Shown here: positions 52,438 to 60,712 of the stretch, one piece after another
Layout of the letters: every line of letters begins with the position of its first letter
Numbering within the stretch: position 1 is the stretch's first letter
Assembly (NCBI RefSeq): GCF_011764545.1
Contig: NZ_AP022870.1
Coordinates: forward strand, 5,936,001-6,000,000
Direction: 5' to 3'
Source: Phytohabitans flavus
GTDB lineage: Bacteria > Actinomycetota > Actinomycetes > Mycobacteriales > Micromonosporaceae
DNA: 64,000 bases
Notes under the pieces: model-generated
What the model saw: the letters and a program-made list of their open reading frames with translations, nothing else
Told to the model about the DNA's origin: nothing
Database searches by the model: none
Translations under genes and position numbers: made by a program

Positions 52438-54017
52438 ATCCCGACGAGCTCCCGCTCGCGCGCGACGGTGTGGTCGGCGGTGTCGATCGAAAGGGTGAAG
52501 CCGTCGAGGTACAGCGTGCCGCCCGCAGCGGGCACCGCGGTGAACCGGCCGGCGGCCGGGGTCAGGGTGAACCGGATGCCATACGCGGCGGCGGCCAGCG
52601 CCGCCCCCTCACGCCCGGACACCCGCGCCGCCAGCGCGATGTCGAGCAGCCTGAGCAGCACCGTCGTCTGCGCCTCGTCGAGCGGCCTCTCGCCCAGCGC
52701 CAGGTCGACGAGTCCGGCGGCCGCTTCCGCCGACCGCCGCTCCTCCGCGAGCTGCGCCTGGCGCAGCCGGGCCCGTGACTCCGAAGACCTCTCCAGCCGT
52801 GCTGGACGGCCATTGCCCTGCCCGGGCGCGCGCCCGGCCTCGACCAGCGTGCGGGACAGCTCCACCGCCGGCGCCTCCCACCAGGATTGGCGGGTCGGGA
52901 TCGCCTCCGGATCGCTGTGGGTGACGCTGACATGACGTGGACCGCCCAGGCCGAAGGTGGCGTCGAACAGGGCATGCGCCGCGTCCTGACTGCCCACCGC
53001 GGTGAACCAGGTGGCCAGATGCCGCAGCTGCGACTCTCGGCTGACGCCACCCCGGCGCGCCTCGGTCACCCGCCGCAGCAATGCCAGCACGTCGCCGACC
53101 GCGGAGATCGTGGCATCGGCCAGCCGGTCGGCCTCGCTGATCTGGTCAGTGCCCGGCGGTGCCAGCCAGGACCGTAGCCCCTCCCAGCGGCGCCGCCAGT
53201 CCGCCACGCGCTCCGACGGCGTGCGGAAGATCCGCTCATCGGCCTCGGCAGCCGCCTCGATCATCCGCTCCAGACCGGTGTCCTCGACCGCGTGCACTGC
53301 CTCGCGCAGCCGGGGCGTGTAACGCTGGAGCTCGTCGTGGAAATCGCGCAGATGAGCCAGCAAGGCATCCTTGTGCGCCAGGAACGTCTCCGGGCGGCTG
53401 TCATTCGTCCGGCTCAGGTCGCCGAGCATGTGGTAAAACCGCGCGGCCCGCTCGGCGATGTCAGCGAGGGCTCGGTCCAGCCGGTTGAGCTTGCGGTAGA
53501 CCTCCTCCGCGTCGCCTTCCGCATTGGCCGACGCGAGCGCCGCCAGGTCAGCGAGTAGGTCGGCGAAGACAAGGCGCGACAGCGTCGTGTCGTCCATGGT
53601 CGCGGACAGCACGCTCTCGACCGCACGGTGCGCCCGGAAGCCGGCCTCGGTGAACTGGTACACCGAATGCCGGTTGCGGTACTCCGCCAGCGTGGTCGCA
53701 CGGGTGCCGTCCTGGCTGCGATCGAGCACACCCCACTCCACCAGCGCGTCAAGCAGCCGAGGCAGCTCAAGGTCGGCCGGATCCGGGCATTCCTCATGCG
53801 TGCCGTGCAGGCCAGCGAGCGCTACCCCGACATCCGACGTGTGCAGCAGAACGTGGTAGTTGGCGCGGGCGGCATCGAAGGCGCGGAGCAACCACAGGTA
53901 TGCCAGCCGGTTGTCCGCTGTCACATAACCGAAGAGCCGCATCCGATCATCGAGACCGAAGACATCGAGACCGAACGTGGGACGGGCTTCTCGCTTTTCC
54001 TCCATGGCGCGGCCCAC
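52434..54017 (-). CDS. jetA: Wadjet type II JetA (DUF2397/TIGR02677)
   Basis: 527 aa, GTG 54017 or ATG 54005 (four codons later). The kleisin subunit (MukF-like) that closes the SMC ring. YVTADNRLAYLWLLRAFDAARANYHV near the start (split: residues 31-56) and RYTPRLREAVHAVEDTG, PSERVADWRRRWEGLRSWL and LATWFTAVGSQDAAHALFDATFGL (in parts) are typical of DUF2397. As first gene it carries the operon promoter in the 130 bases before 54153. All four jet genes are complete and in the known order A-B-C-D. Confidence 0.92.
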   Translation of the reverse strand: MGRAMEEKREARPTFGLDVFGLDDRMRLFGYVTADNRLAYLWLLRAFDAARANYHVLLHTSDVGVALAGLHGTHEECPDPADLELPRLLDALVEWGVLDRSQDGTRATTLAEYRNRHSVYQFTEAGFRAHRAVESVLSATMDDTTLSRLVFADLLADLAALASANAEGDAEEVYRKLNRLDRALADIAERAARFYHMLGDLSRTNDSRPETFLAHKDALLAHLRDFHDELQRYTPRLREAVHAVEDTGLERMIEAAAEADERIFRTPSERVADWRRRWEGLRSWLAPPGTDQISEADRLADATISAVGDVLALLRRVTEARRGGVSRESQLRHLATWFTAVGSQDAAHALFDATFGLGGPRHVSVTHSDPEAIPTRQSWWEAPAVELSRTLVEAGRAPGQGNGRPARLERSSESRARLRQAQLAEERRSAEAAAGLVDLALGERPLDEAQTTVLLRLLDIALAARVSGREGAALAAAAYGIRFTLTPAAGRFTAVPAAGGTLYLDGFTLSIDTADHTVARERELVGI

Positions 54018-54152
54018 CCTACCGAGAGGGACCGACAGGCCGCCGCAGACGCCCGGGTGACCGCCGAGCGGGACGTAACTCGTTCGAGGGACTGCGGCCC
54101 GGCCGACGGCGGATCAACCTTCATGATCCGGACATCGGCCGGCACGAGCCGG

Positions 54153-54422
54153 TCAGGCGCGGGCCGGTCCGCGGTAGTCGGGTGCCACGTAGACGGCCCT
54201 CCGCTCGCCGCCGGCCTGAGCGAACCGGCGGGTGTACACGACGTGTTCGCCTGCCGGAGCGGCATCTTCTAGGCCCGGTAGGCCGCCGCCCGCGCGGCGG
54301 TCGTCGAGGGACTCCCTGACGCTGTACTGCTGGGGCAGTCCCTCGCTCCCACGCGCCCGCCGAGACGGTACAACCTCGTGCCGCTCGCCGTGCCAGGGGC
54401 CACCCAGGAAGAGAACGTGCAT
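54153..54422 (-). CDS. Small protein with GGPWHGE motif
   Basis: 89 aa from ATG 54422 (ribosome site CAGGAGACA). It begins MHVLFLGGPWHGERHEV, a short beta-strand motif seen in many small actinobacterial and phage proteins, and ends RAVYVAPDYRGPARA. No function is known. It is upstream of the jet operon on the same strand with a 135-base gap. Confidence 0.65.
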   Translation of the reverse strand: MHVLFLGGPWHGERHEVVPSRRARGSEGLPQQYSVRESLDDRRAGGGLPGLEDAAPAGEHVVYTRRFAQAGGERRAVYVAPDYRGPARA

Positions 54423-54704
54423 GTGGTGATTGTCTCCTGTTTCAGTGCGGCGTGGCGGCGCGGGGGCCATTGAATCGGTAGCCGTGATCATCGTAGTCGC
54501 TGTAGCGGCACGGCGCCTCCCCCAACGTGGTACCGTCTACGCCGTTGCAGTTTTGGGCTTCCACGGACTTTGCCGACGCTTGGCAACGAGATCACCAGGC
54601 GTTCTTTGTTTTTTCCGGACATTCTCCGGACGAGGATTGATCAACGCGGCGACGCGGCGCCCGCACGGTGTGGGCTCCATCAGCCTTCGACGAGGAGAAG
54701 AGTC

Positions 54705-54908
54705 ATGGCTACTGGCACGGTGAAGTGGTTCAACGCGGACAAGGGCTTCGGCTTCATCACGCAGGACGGCAACGGGCCTGATGTGTTCGCCCACTACAGC
54801 GCCATCGTTGCGGACGGTTACCGCAACCTCGAGGAGAACCAGCGCGTGGAGTTCGACATCCAGCAGGGTCAGAAGGGCCCGCAGGCGGCGAACATCCGGC
54901 TGATCTGA
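54705..54908 (+). CDS. Cold-shock protein, CspA family
   Basis: 67 aa OB-fold protein. RNP1 KGFGFITQ (residues 15-22) and RNP2 VFAHYS (about 30-35) bind single-stranded RNA or DNA. The ATG follows GACGAGGAGAAG. A long spacer (54540-54700) with a locally AT-rich stretch (TTCTTTGTTTTTTCCGG near 54601) probably is the long leader typical of csp mRNAs. Confidence 0.95.
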   Translation: MATGTVKWFNADKGFGFITQDGNGPDVFAHYSAIVADGYRNLEENQRVEFDIQQGQKGPQAANIRLI

Positions 54909-55078
54909 GCCTCAGCTCGGGTTGCCGTGCTCGGTTCGTCGAGCACGAGATGTAGTAGGTCTACCTACCGTCGGCACCTTGGGGCCCCGCATGCGGGCTC
55001 CGAAGCCAACTCCTATGTGGAGAGTGCACGCTGGACCTCCTGGGCGCACCTCGCGCACCAAGCATCGACCAGCTCCAG

Positions 55079-55687
55079 TTGATCCACGTGCCGTTGGTGC
55101 CGGAAGTGCGCCTGTTTTTGGCAGAGGATGCCATCATTCTGTGGGCGCGGCTGGAGGCGACCGCGGGCCGATCGCTACCCGCGCCTTACTGGGCATCCGC
55201 GTGGCCGGGTGGGCTGGCGCTTGCCCGGTACATCCTCGACCATCCAGCCGTCGTCGCGGGGCGCACGGTGCTTGATATCGCCTCTGGGTCCGGCCTCGTG
55301 GCGATTGCCGCTGCGATGGCCGGCGCCCGAGCGGTCACAGCCAACGATGTCGATCCGTATGCGATCGCCGCGATCAGCGCGAACGCCCAGGAGAACGGCG
55401 TCGTCATAAGCCCGGCGGCCGACGATCTCTTGGACGGCGACGGCGACGGGGCGGACGTTGTCCTCGCCGGCGACGCTCTGTACGACGAGTCGCTGGCGCG
55501 GCGGGTCGTGCCGTTCCTGACCCGCGCGGTAGACCGCGGCGCGCACGTCCTACTGGGTGATCCGGGCCGGCAGCACCTACCGACCGACCGGCTGCAATCC
55601 CTCGCCGCCTATCAGACGGCCGTCAGCGGGCCGCCCGAAGACGCGCAGATCCGCCGCGCGGACGTCTTCACGTTCCAGCAGCGCTAG
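55079..55687 (+). CDS. Class I SAM methyltransferase, METTL20/ETFB-KMT-like
   Basis: 202 aa from TTG 55079 (GTG 55088 is an alternative). PLVPEVRLFLAED and PYWASAWPGGLALARY are followed by the SAM motif VLDIASGSGLVAIAAAMAGA near residues 65-84, NDVDPYAI near 90-97 and DVVLAGDALYD near 126-136. This is the pattern of lysine methyltransferases of the METTL20 group and their bacterial relatives. The target protein is unknown. The start region is not well conserved, so a longer form cannot be excluded. Confidence 0.8.
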   Translation: MIHVPLVPEVRLFLAEDAIILWARLEATAGRSLPAPYWASAWPGGLALARYILDHPAVVAGRTVLDIASGSGLVAIAAAMAGARAVTANDVDPYAIAAISANAQENGVVISPAADDLLDGDGDGADVVLAGDALYDESLARRVVPFLTRAVDRGAHVLLGDPGRQHLPTDRLQSLAAYQTAVSGPPEDAQIRRADVFTFQQR

Positions 55688-55843
55688 CTGACCACACACC
55701 TTCGCCCCGACTGTCCGAGTGGGCGGCGCCGTGTGATGGTCACCGCAGCGATGAGGCTGGCGGGTCATCATTCGGGTACAAGAGTTCGAGCCGGACGCCT
55801 CGATGTCCCGATAATCGAGACACCAGCAGGCTACGATGTCTAG

Positions 55844-57025
55844 GTGACCAGGACATCGGGACAGCGTTCGTCCATCTACACTCCGCCGCCGCCGACGTCG
55901 GAGGATCTTGTTGTGCTGTCCGAGATTCACGATATGCGGCGAGATCTAGCGATGGCCCTTCGTGTACCGAAGCGGTGGAACGGTGGATTGCGGCGCACGA
56001 TGCTTGCCCGAGCGATCCGGGGCTCTAACAGCATCGAGGGTTACTGGGTTGAGGAAGACGACGCCGCCGCCGCGCTCGACGACGAGGAGCCGCTGTCGGC
56101 TGATCAGCGAACATGGGCAGAGATCCGCGGTTACCGACAGGCGCTGGGCTACGTGCTCCAGATGGCCAACGACTCGCATTTCACCTACGACAGCACCGCT
56201 TTGCGTGGCATGCACTTCATGATGCTGCAACACGATCTCGACAAGAGCCCTGGGCAGTACAGAAGCCGCACGGTCTACGTGCAGGACGAGCGCACCGGAC
56301 GAAACGTGTACGAGGGCCCGGATGCGGCCGATGTGCCGCAGCTCGTAGAGACCCTGACCGAGAGCCTCCGCACCGGAGTAGGGCACGACCCACTCGTGCA
56401 GGCAGCGATGGCCCACCTAAACCTGGTCATGATCCACCCGTTCCGGGACGGCAACGGGCGCATGTCCCGCGCGCTGCAAACCCTTGTACTGTCTCGGCAG
56501 GCGATCGCGGAACCGGCATTCTCCAGCATCGAAGAGTGGCTGGGACAAAACACGGAGGACTACTACCGTGTCCTAGCCATCACCGGCCAAGGCATTTGGA
56601 AACCACGCCCCGACGCGCACCTGTGGGTGACCTTCAACCTCCGCGCGCATCACATGCAGGCGCAGACGACCGCGCGCCGGTTGGAGGAGGCAATCGCGAT
56701 CTGGGACGAACTCGACCACCTGGTTGCCGACAGCGCGCTACCCGACCGCGTTACTGCTCAGTTGTACGACGCGGTCCTTGGCTACCGGCTTCGCCGCTCC
56801 ACCTACGCCAAGGCGACCAGCACGGAGGAACGGACGGCCAGCAGGGATCTTGGCCGCATGGTAGATCTCGGCATCCTCGTGCCGCGCGGTGAAGCGCGCG
56901 GCCGCCACTATGTAGCCGGTGAAGTCCTGGCCGACCTACGGCGCCGGTGCCAAGAGCGGCGTCGCCCTCTTACAGATCCGTTCCCCTGGATGAGAGAACG
57001 ACTTGCGCGGGAAGATATCGGCTAA
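55844..57025 (+). CDS. Fic family protein (AMPylase-type, class II autoinhibited)
   Basis: 393 aa from GTG 55844. The Fic active site HPFRDGNGRMSR starts at His198. An N-terminal inhibitory motif SNSIEG (Ser61, Glu65, Gly66) fits the (S/T)xxxE(G/N) rule, so the protein is class II and switches itself off by placing Glu65 in the ATP site. The C-terminal part (about 290-390) is a winged helix (STEERTASRDLGRMVDLGIL). It would transfer AMP to a protein. No small separate antitoxin is encoded beside it, as expected for class II. Confidence 0.9.
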   Translation: MTRTSGQRSSIYTPPPPTSEDLVVLSEIHDMRRDLAMALRVPKRWNGGLRRTMLARAIRGSNSIEGYWVEEDDAAAALDDEEPLSADQRTWAEIRGYRQALGYVLQMANDSHFTYDSTALRGMHFMMLQHDLDKSPGQYRSRTVYVQDERTGRNVYEGPDAADVPQLVETLTESLRTGVGHDPLVQAAMAHLNLVMIHPFRDGNGRMSRALQTLVLSRQAIAEPAFSSIEEWLGQNTEDYYRVLAITGQGIWKPRPDAHLWVTFNLRAHHMQAQTTARRLEEAIAIWDELDHLVADSALPDRVTAQLYDAVLGYRLRRSTYAKATSTEERTASRDLGRMVDLGILVPRGEARGRHYVAGEVLADLRRRCQERRRPLTDPFPWMRERLAREDIG

Positions 57026-57102
57026 GCCGGCAGCTTGCGGTCGTCACGAAGGCCTGCGACAGCATCCGCGGGCGACCACCACGGGGCGCCGGACGCCGTT
57101 GG

Positions 57103-57582
57103 TCAGGCACTCCGGGGGCGCAGGTATCGGCGCAGAGTTTCGGCGGCGACCTCGTGGTCGATGACGTCGGGCTCACCGGAGACGGTGATGGTGCCCACGA
57201 CCTCATCGCCGTTGCGCAACGGGATCGAGCCACCGTGGGCCCGGAAGCGGGAGTGGTCGATGTCCGCGCGGCCTCCGAACGGGGTGCCGGCTTCGATATG
57301 GCGCAGCTTGACCAGTAGCGATGGCTCGCCGAAGCGGGTCGCCGTCGCGGCCTTCGCATCGAGCCAAAAGTCGTTGTCGGGACCGGTGTTCTTGAGCTTG
57401 GCGCGGAACATCGAGTGGCCGCGCAGCGTGACGTCCACGGCGAGGTTGACGTCGCGCTCCCGGATGAGGGCGACGGCGACGAGCCCCAGGTCGACCGCGT
57501 CGTCGGCGCTCATATCGCCGACTGACAGCTCGCTGAGCTGCTCGAGCTCCGGGACGGTGAAGGTCGGCAAGGGCGCTGTCAC
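57103..57582 (-). CDS. UPF0303 family protein
   Basis: 159 aa from GTG 57582. HSMFRAKLKNTGPDNDFWLDAKAAT (in two pieces, residues 57-81) and IDHSRFRAHGGSIPLRNG near 108-125 are the family signature, close to GlcG/HbpS-like folds. Proteins of this family are proposed to bind heme or to act in protein insertion; a definite role is not established. It converges with the Fic gene across 77 bases. Confidence 0.85.
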   Translation of the reverse strand: MTAPLPTFTVPELEQLSELSVGDMSADDAVDLGLVAVALIRERDVNLAVDVTLRGHSMFRAKLKNTGPDNDFWLDAKAATATRFGEPSLLVKLRHIEAGTPFGGRADIDHSRFRAHGGSIPLRNGDEVVGTITVSGEPDVIDHEVAAETLRRYLRPRSA

Positions 57583-57712
57583 GGCATAGAGGATACGGCA
57601 AGCCGGAACGTCGATGGCGACGGACGATGGGTGATCGCGCGCGAGGCCTGATATAGCGCCGAGCGCGAAACGAGACCATTGACGCTCATGGATCGGCTGC
57701 CACAATGGCTTA

Positions 57713-57726
57713 GGAAAGCGCTTTCC
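57713..57726. promoter_or_regulatory. LacI-type operator palindrome
   Basis: GGAAAGCGCTTTCC is a perfect 14-bp palindrome with the central GCGC of LacI-family operators (compare the AGCGCT core of cellulose and xylan operators in actinomycetes). It lies 35 bases upstream of the small secreted protein gene and is probably its operator. Confidence 0.6.
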
Positions 57727-57760
57727 AAGGCACTCCGCTCCAGGCACCGAGAGGAGACCG

Positions 57761-58108
57761 GTGAGACGCACACTGTTGTCGGCCCTGACCGCCGTGCTGG
57801 TGGTCGGCGCCCTGGCCATCGCAAAGCCCGCCCAGGCCGACCCCTACTTCACCACTACCCCGCCCGACGGCTGCTACCTCTACACCTACTCGCACCAGGG
57901 CTACACCTACGCCTCGCAGACCTATTGCACGAGGATGCATGGCTTGCACCGGGCGGTGGCAGTCTGCTCGGACGGCCGCACCGTCCACGGCTACGCGGAG
58001 GAGATGGACTACTTCCGGTTCTCCACGGCCGAGTGCCGCTCGACCGCATATCCCTGGGACCCGATCCCGGCCGTCGAGATCTGGGGCGAGTACTGGCCCG
58101 ACTACTGA
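57761..58108 (+). CDS. Small secreted protein
   Basis: 115 aa from GTG 57761, with a clear GAGGAGACC ribosome site. A Sec signal (RRTLLSALTAVLVVGALAI) ends at a likely AQA|DP cleavage near residue 26. The mature part is aromatic-rich with four Cys (GCYLYTYSH, TYCTRMHG, AVCSDG, AECRSTA) that could form two disulfides. No family recognised. The LacI-type palindrome upstream suggests sugar-controlled export. Confidence 0.75.
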   Translation: MRRTLLSALTAVLVVGALAIAKPAQADPYFTTTPPDGCYLYTYSHQGYTYASQTYCTRMHGLHRAVAVCSDGRTVHGYAEEMDYFRFSTAECRSTAYPWDPIPAVEIWGEYWPDY

Positions 58109-58211
58109 GGACAGCGCGAGCGCTGCCACAGCCAGCCGCGGGAGCAGCTCGGCCAACAGCGGGGGCGACGGGACCACTCGTTGCCCCCGCCTCTATTCCA
58201 TATTGGAGATT

Positions 58212-58287
58212 TGGGCTACCGCGATGTCCGCGGTGGTCCGGACCGCTGCTCCCGCGGCCTCACCCTCCGCGTTGCACAACCCAACGC
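58212..58287 (-). repeat. Dispersed intergenic repeat, copy C
   Basis: Opposite-strand copy of the unit at 5516-5592; GTTGGGTTGTG and AGGGTGAGGCCGCGGGAGC match exactly. The hairpin arms are less well kept than in copies A and B. Confidence 0.7.
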
Positions 58288-58292
58288 ATCGC

Positions 58293-58586
58293 CTATGCGC
58301 GAGACAGATACGCCAGTACGGCCAAGACTCGTCGATGAGTGTCGCCCGAGTCGTGGATACGCAGCTTGTGGAAGATGTTGCGCATGTGCGACTCCACCGT
58401 GCGTTCCGCCATGCGCAGTCGGGTGGCGATCGCCGCGTTCGAGTGGCCCTGCGCCACCAATGACAGCACCGCCTGCTCCCGTTCGGTCAGCGCGCCAAGC
58501 GGGGCGTGACCGCCGCTGCCCGGCGCGAGAAGCGCGGCGACGACCTGCGGGTCGAGCGCGGAGCCGCCCTCGGCGACCCGGCGCAC
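58293..58586 (-). pseudogene. 5'-truncated NarL/LuxR-type response regulator
   Basis: About 97 codons from RRVAEGGSALDPQVV to the stop. The LuxR helix-turn-helix is complete: LTEREQAVLSLVAQGHSNAAIA, then RTVESHMRNIFHKL (split here). The receiver domain is missing; upstream on this strand the sequence no longer matches a response regulator but runs into a membrane protein read the other way. No start is available, so it should be non-functional. Confidence 0.75.
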
Positions 58587-58606
58587 CGAGCGCGGCACAG
58601 CCCGGC

Positions 58607-58930
58607 ATCGACCGTACGGCGGCGGCCAAGCAACTCGTCGCGACCGAGACCGGCTCGATCCTCGCACCGTTCTTCCTGCTGTACATGGTCGGACTGATCG
58701 GCGGCAGCATCGTGCTCACCATCGGCCTGCTGATCGCCCGCGCGCAGCCCTGGTGGCTGACGGTGCTCGTCGGCGCGTCGATCTTCGCGATCTTCTTCGC
58801 CAGCACGGGCAACCCGAGCGGCCTGATCACCGCACTCGTGATGGCGGTGGCGTTCGTTCTCGCCGCGCGCCAGCCGTCGGCGCCCGGACAGCAGCCCGCG
58901 CCGGTACCGGCCGTGAATCTGGCACGCTGA
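58607..58930 (+). pseudogene. 5'-truncated membrane protein
   Basis: About 107 codons from IDRTAAAKQLVATETGS to a stop at 58930, with three hydrophobic segments (SILAPFFLLYMVGLIGGS, LTVLVGASIFAIFFAS, LITALVMAVAFVLAA). No start or N-terminal part. It lies head-to-head with the truncated response regulator, so one deletion near 58590-58605 seems to have removed the divergent 5' ends of both genes. Confidence 0.6.
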
Positions 58931-59054
58931 CCGACTTCCAAACACCAAGGCCGCCCCGTCCAGTCATCTGGGCGGGGCGCAACCGTGTCCGCGAACCGGG
59001 TAGGCGCGCAGTGGCAATACACAGGTGACAGTGTCAGATCGCGGGGGAGGTCGA

Positions 59055-59651
59055 GTGACGGCACAGGAGACCGGCGTCATGCCAGACGCGAACGTGATCC
59101 GGGAGTCTCTGGCGGATCCGGATCGGTTTGCCGAGCTGTACGACCGCTACGCGGCTCAGTTGTACCGCTATGCCTACCAGCGGGTCGGGCCGCAGAACGC
59201 GGAAGACGTAGTGGCCGAGACGTTCCTGGCCGCGTTCGAGGCGAGGCGGTCCTACGATCCCGGTCGTCCGGAGGCGCGGCCGTGGCTGTTCGGCATCCTC
59301 ACCAAGAAGCTGGCCCGCCATCACCGTTCCGAAAAGGCAAGGTTGCGGGCGCTGGCGCGGGCCGCACCCGATGCGGCCACCCCAAGCCCGGCGGACCGGG
59401 TGGCCGCCCGCGTCGCCGCGGCCGGAGTCGCACCCCAGCTGGCCGCCGCGCTCGCCGGCCTCCCCCGCGGCGACCGGGAGGTGCTGCTGATCATCGCGTG
59501 GGGCGAGCTGGGCTACGACGAAGCCGCCATCGCGCTGGACATCCCTATCGGCACGGTACGCAGCCGGCTGCACCGTGCCCGGCAACGGGTGCGAGCGGCC
59601 CTCGGCGGGACTGATCCGACCGCCGATTCCACCGACGGCAACGATCTGTGA
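59055..59651 (+). CDS. ECF sigma factor
   Basis: 198 aa from GTG 59055, chosen because GGGGGAGG lies five bases upstream; a GTG at 59025 is also in frame. Region 2 is AEDVVAETFLAAFEAR with PWLFGILTKKLARHHR; region 4 is DREVLLIIAWGELGYDEAAIALD and GTVRSRLHRARQRVRAAL (each written in part). This is a common actinomycete ECF type paired with a CU044_5270 protein, whose gene starts just after its stop. Confidence 0.9.
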   Translation: MTAQETGVMPDANVIRESLADPDRFAELYDRYAAQLYRYAYQRVGPQNAEDVVAETFLAAFEARRSYDPGRPEARPWLFGILTKKLARHHRSEKARLRALARAAPDAATPSPADRVAARVAAAGVAPQLAAALAGLPRGDREVLLIIAWGELGYDEAAIALDIPIGTVRSRLHRARQRVRAALGGTDPTADSTDGNDL

Positions 59652-59665
59652 ACCGGGAGGAACCC

Positions 59666-60637
59666 ATGAAAATGCTCCACGACCTCGGCGAGGCTTTGGC
59701 TCCACCCGCGGCCGGCGACATCCAGCCGCCGCCCGACCTGCGCCGCCGGGTGCTGACCGCCGCACGCGAGCGCCGCCGCCCACGGCTGGCGGTCAGGACC
59801 AGACTCGCCTGGCGACTTGGCGCGGTGGGCGCCGGTGTTGTCGCGTTCGCCGTACTGCTCGCGCCGAACCTGCACCGGGCCGACGATCCGCCACCGAACG
59901 CCGGCGAGACGAGCGACGCGGCCAGCGTCCTGCGGTTGGCGGCACAGACCTCGGCGGCCCTGCCGGCACCGGCCCGCGACGACAAGTTCGTCTTCATGGA
60001 GACTGTCGACTTCATGCGGGTCGGCCGCATCCTAGAGCCCGGCCGCGAGCCTCAACGGCGCCTGGAAGGGCCGCAGCTGAAATACACCTGGTGGCCGGTT
60101 GATCCCGCCCGGAACGACGGGTACTTCAAGATGCTGCCCCCCTTCTACGGCAAATGGGCCAATCTCGGCGCTCCCAAGTACCGGCCTCCGACGCCGATAC
60201 CGACCGAGGGCACGCTCGACATTGGGGGCACGCCGCCGGTGCTGTCCACCGATCCTGAGGGGATGCTGGCCTACCTTTATCGCGAGGACCCCGAAAACGC
60301 CCGCCTTCCCGGGGATACCCCCGACCAGCGGGCGTTCGACCGGCTCACGAAGACGGTGATCCCGCTAAGCTACGGCAACCCGGCTGCCCAGGCGGCAGCG
60401 CTTCAGGCGGCCCAGCGGATCGGCGGCGTGCAGGTCCTCGAACGCGTCACGGACGCGGCCGGCCGCACCGGCGTCGCGGTGGCCCGCGCCGAGGGCGGCA
60501 CGCGGATCGAGCTCATCTTCGACCCGCAGACCTACCGCTACCTCGGCTACAACTTGGTCGACGCCACGGGCGAGATCCAGCACAGCATGGCCATCAAACG
60601 CACCGCGTTCGTCGACAAGATCAAACAGCTTCCCTGA
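59666..60637 (+). CDS. CU044_5270 family membrane protein, sigma factor partner
   Basis: 323 aa from ATG 59666, preceded by GGGAGG; a GTG at 59648 overlapping the sigma factor stop would add six residues. A basic cytoplasmic start, one membrane helix (about residues 47-68) and a large outer domain ending YLGYNLVDATGEIQHS, then KIKQLP. The CU044_5270 family always follows such sigma factors and probably acts as their anti-sigma or sensor protein. That role is inferred from pairing. Confidence 0.85.
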   Translation: MKMLHDLGEALAPPAAGDIQPPPDLRRRVLTAARERRRPRLAVRTRLAWRLGAVGAGVVAFAVLLAPNLHRADDPPPNAGETSDAASVLRLAAQTSAALPAPARDDKFVFMETVDFMRVGRILEPGREPQRRLEGPQLKYTWWPVDPARNDGYFKMLPPFYGKWANLGAPKYRPPTPIPTEGTLDIGGTPPVLSTDPEGMLAYLYREDPENARLPGDTPDQRAFDRLTKTVIPLSYGNPAAQAAALQAAQRIGGVQVLERVTDAAGRTGVAVARAEGGTRIELIFDPQTYRYLGYNLVDATGEIQHSMAIKRTAFVDKIKQLP

Positions 60638-60647
60638 ACCACATAGG

Positions 60648-60702
60648 ACGAGGCTCCCGGCAGGACAGCGCTCGATCACGCGCTGCCCGACCGGGGCCTC
60701 GT
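60648..60702. terminator. Nested hairpin between convergent genes
   Basis: Outer arms ACGAGG and CCTCGT, then GGCAG/CTGCC and CAGCGC/GCGCTG inside. It serves both the CU044_5270 gene and the convergent transketolase gene. Confidence 0.6.
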
Positions 60703-60712
60703 GCCTGCGTTC

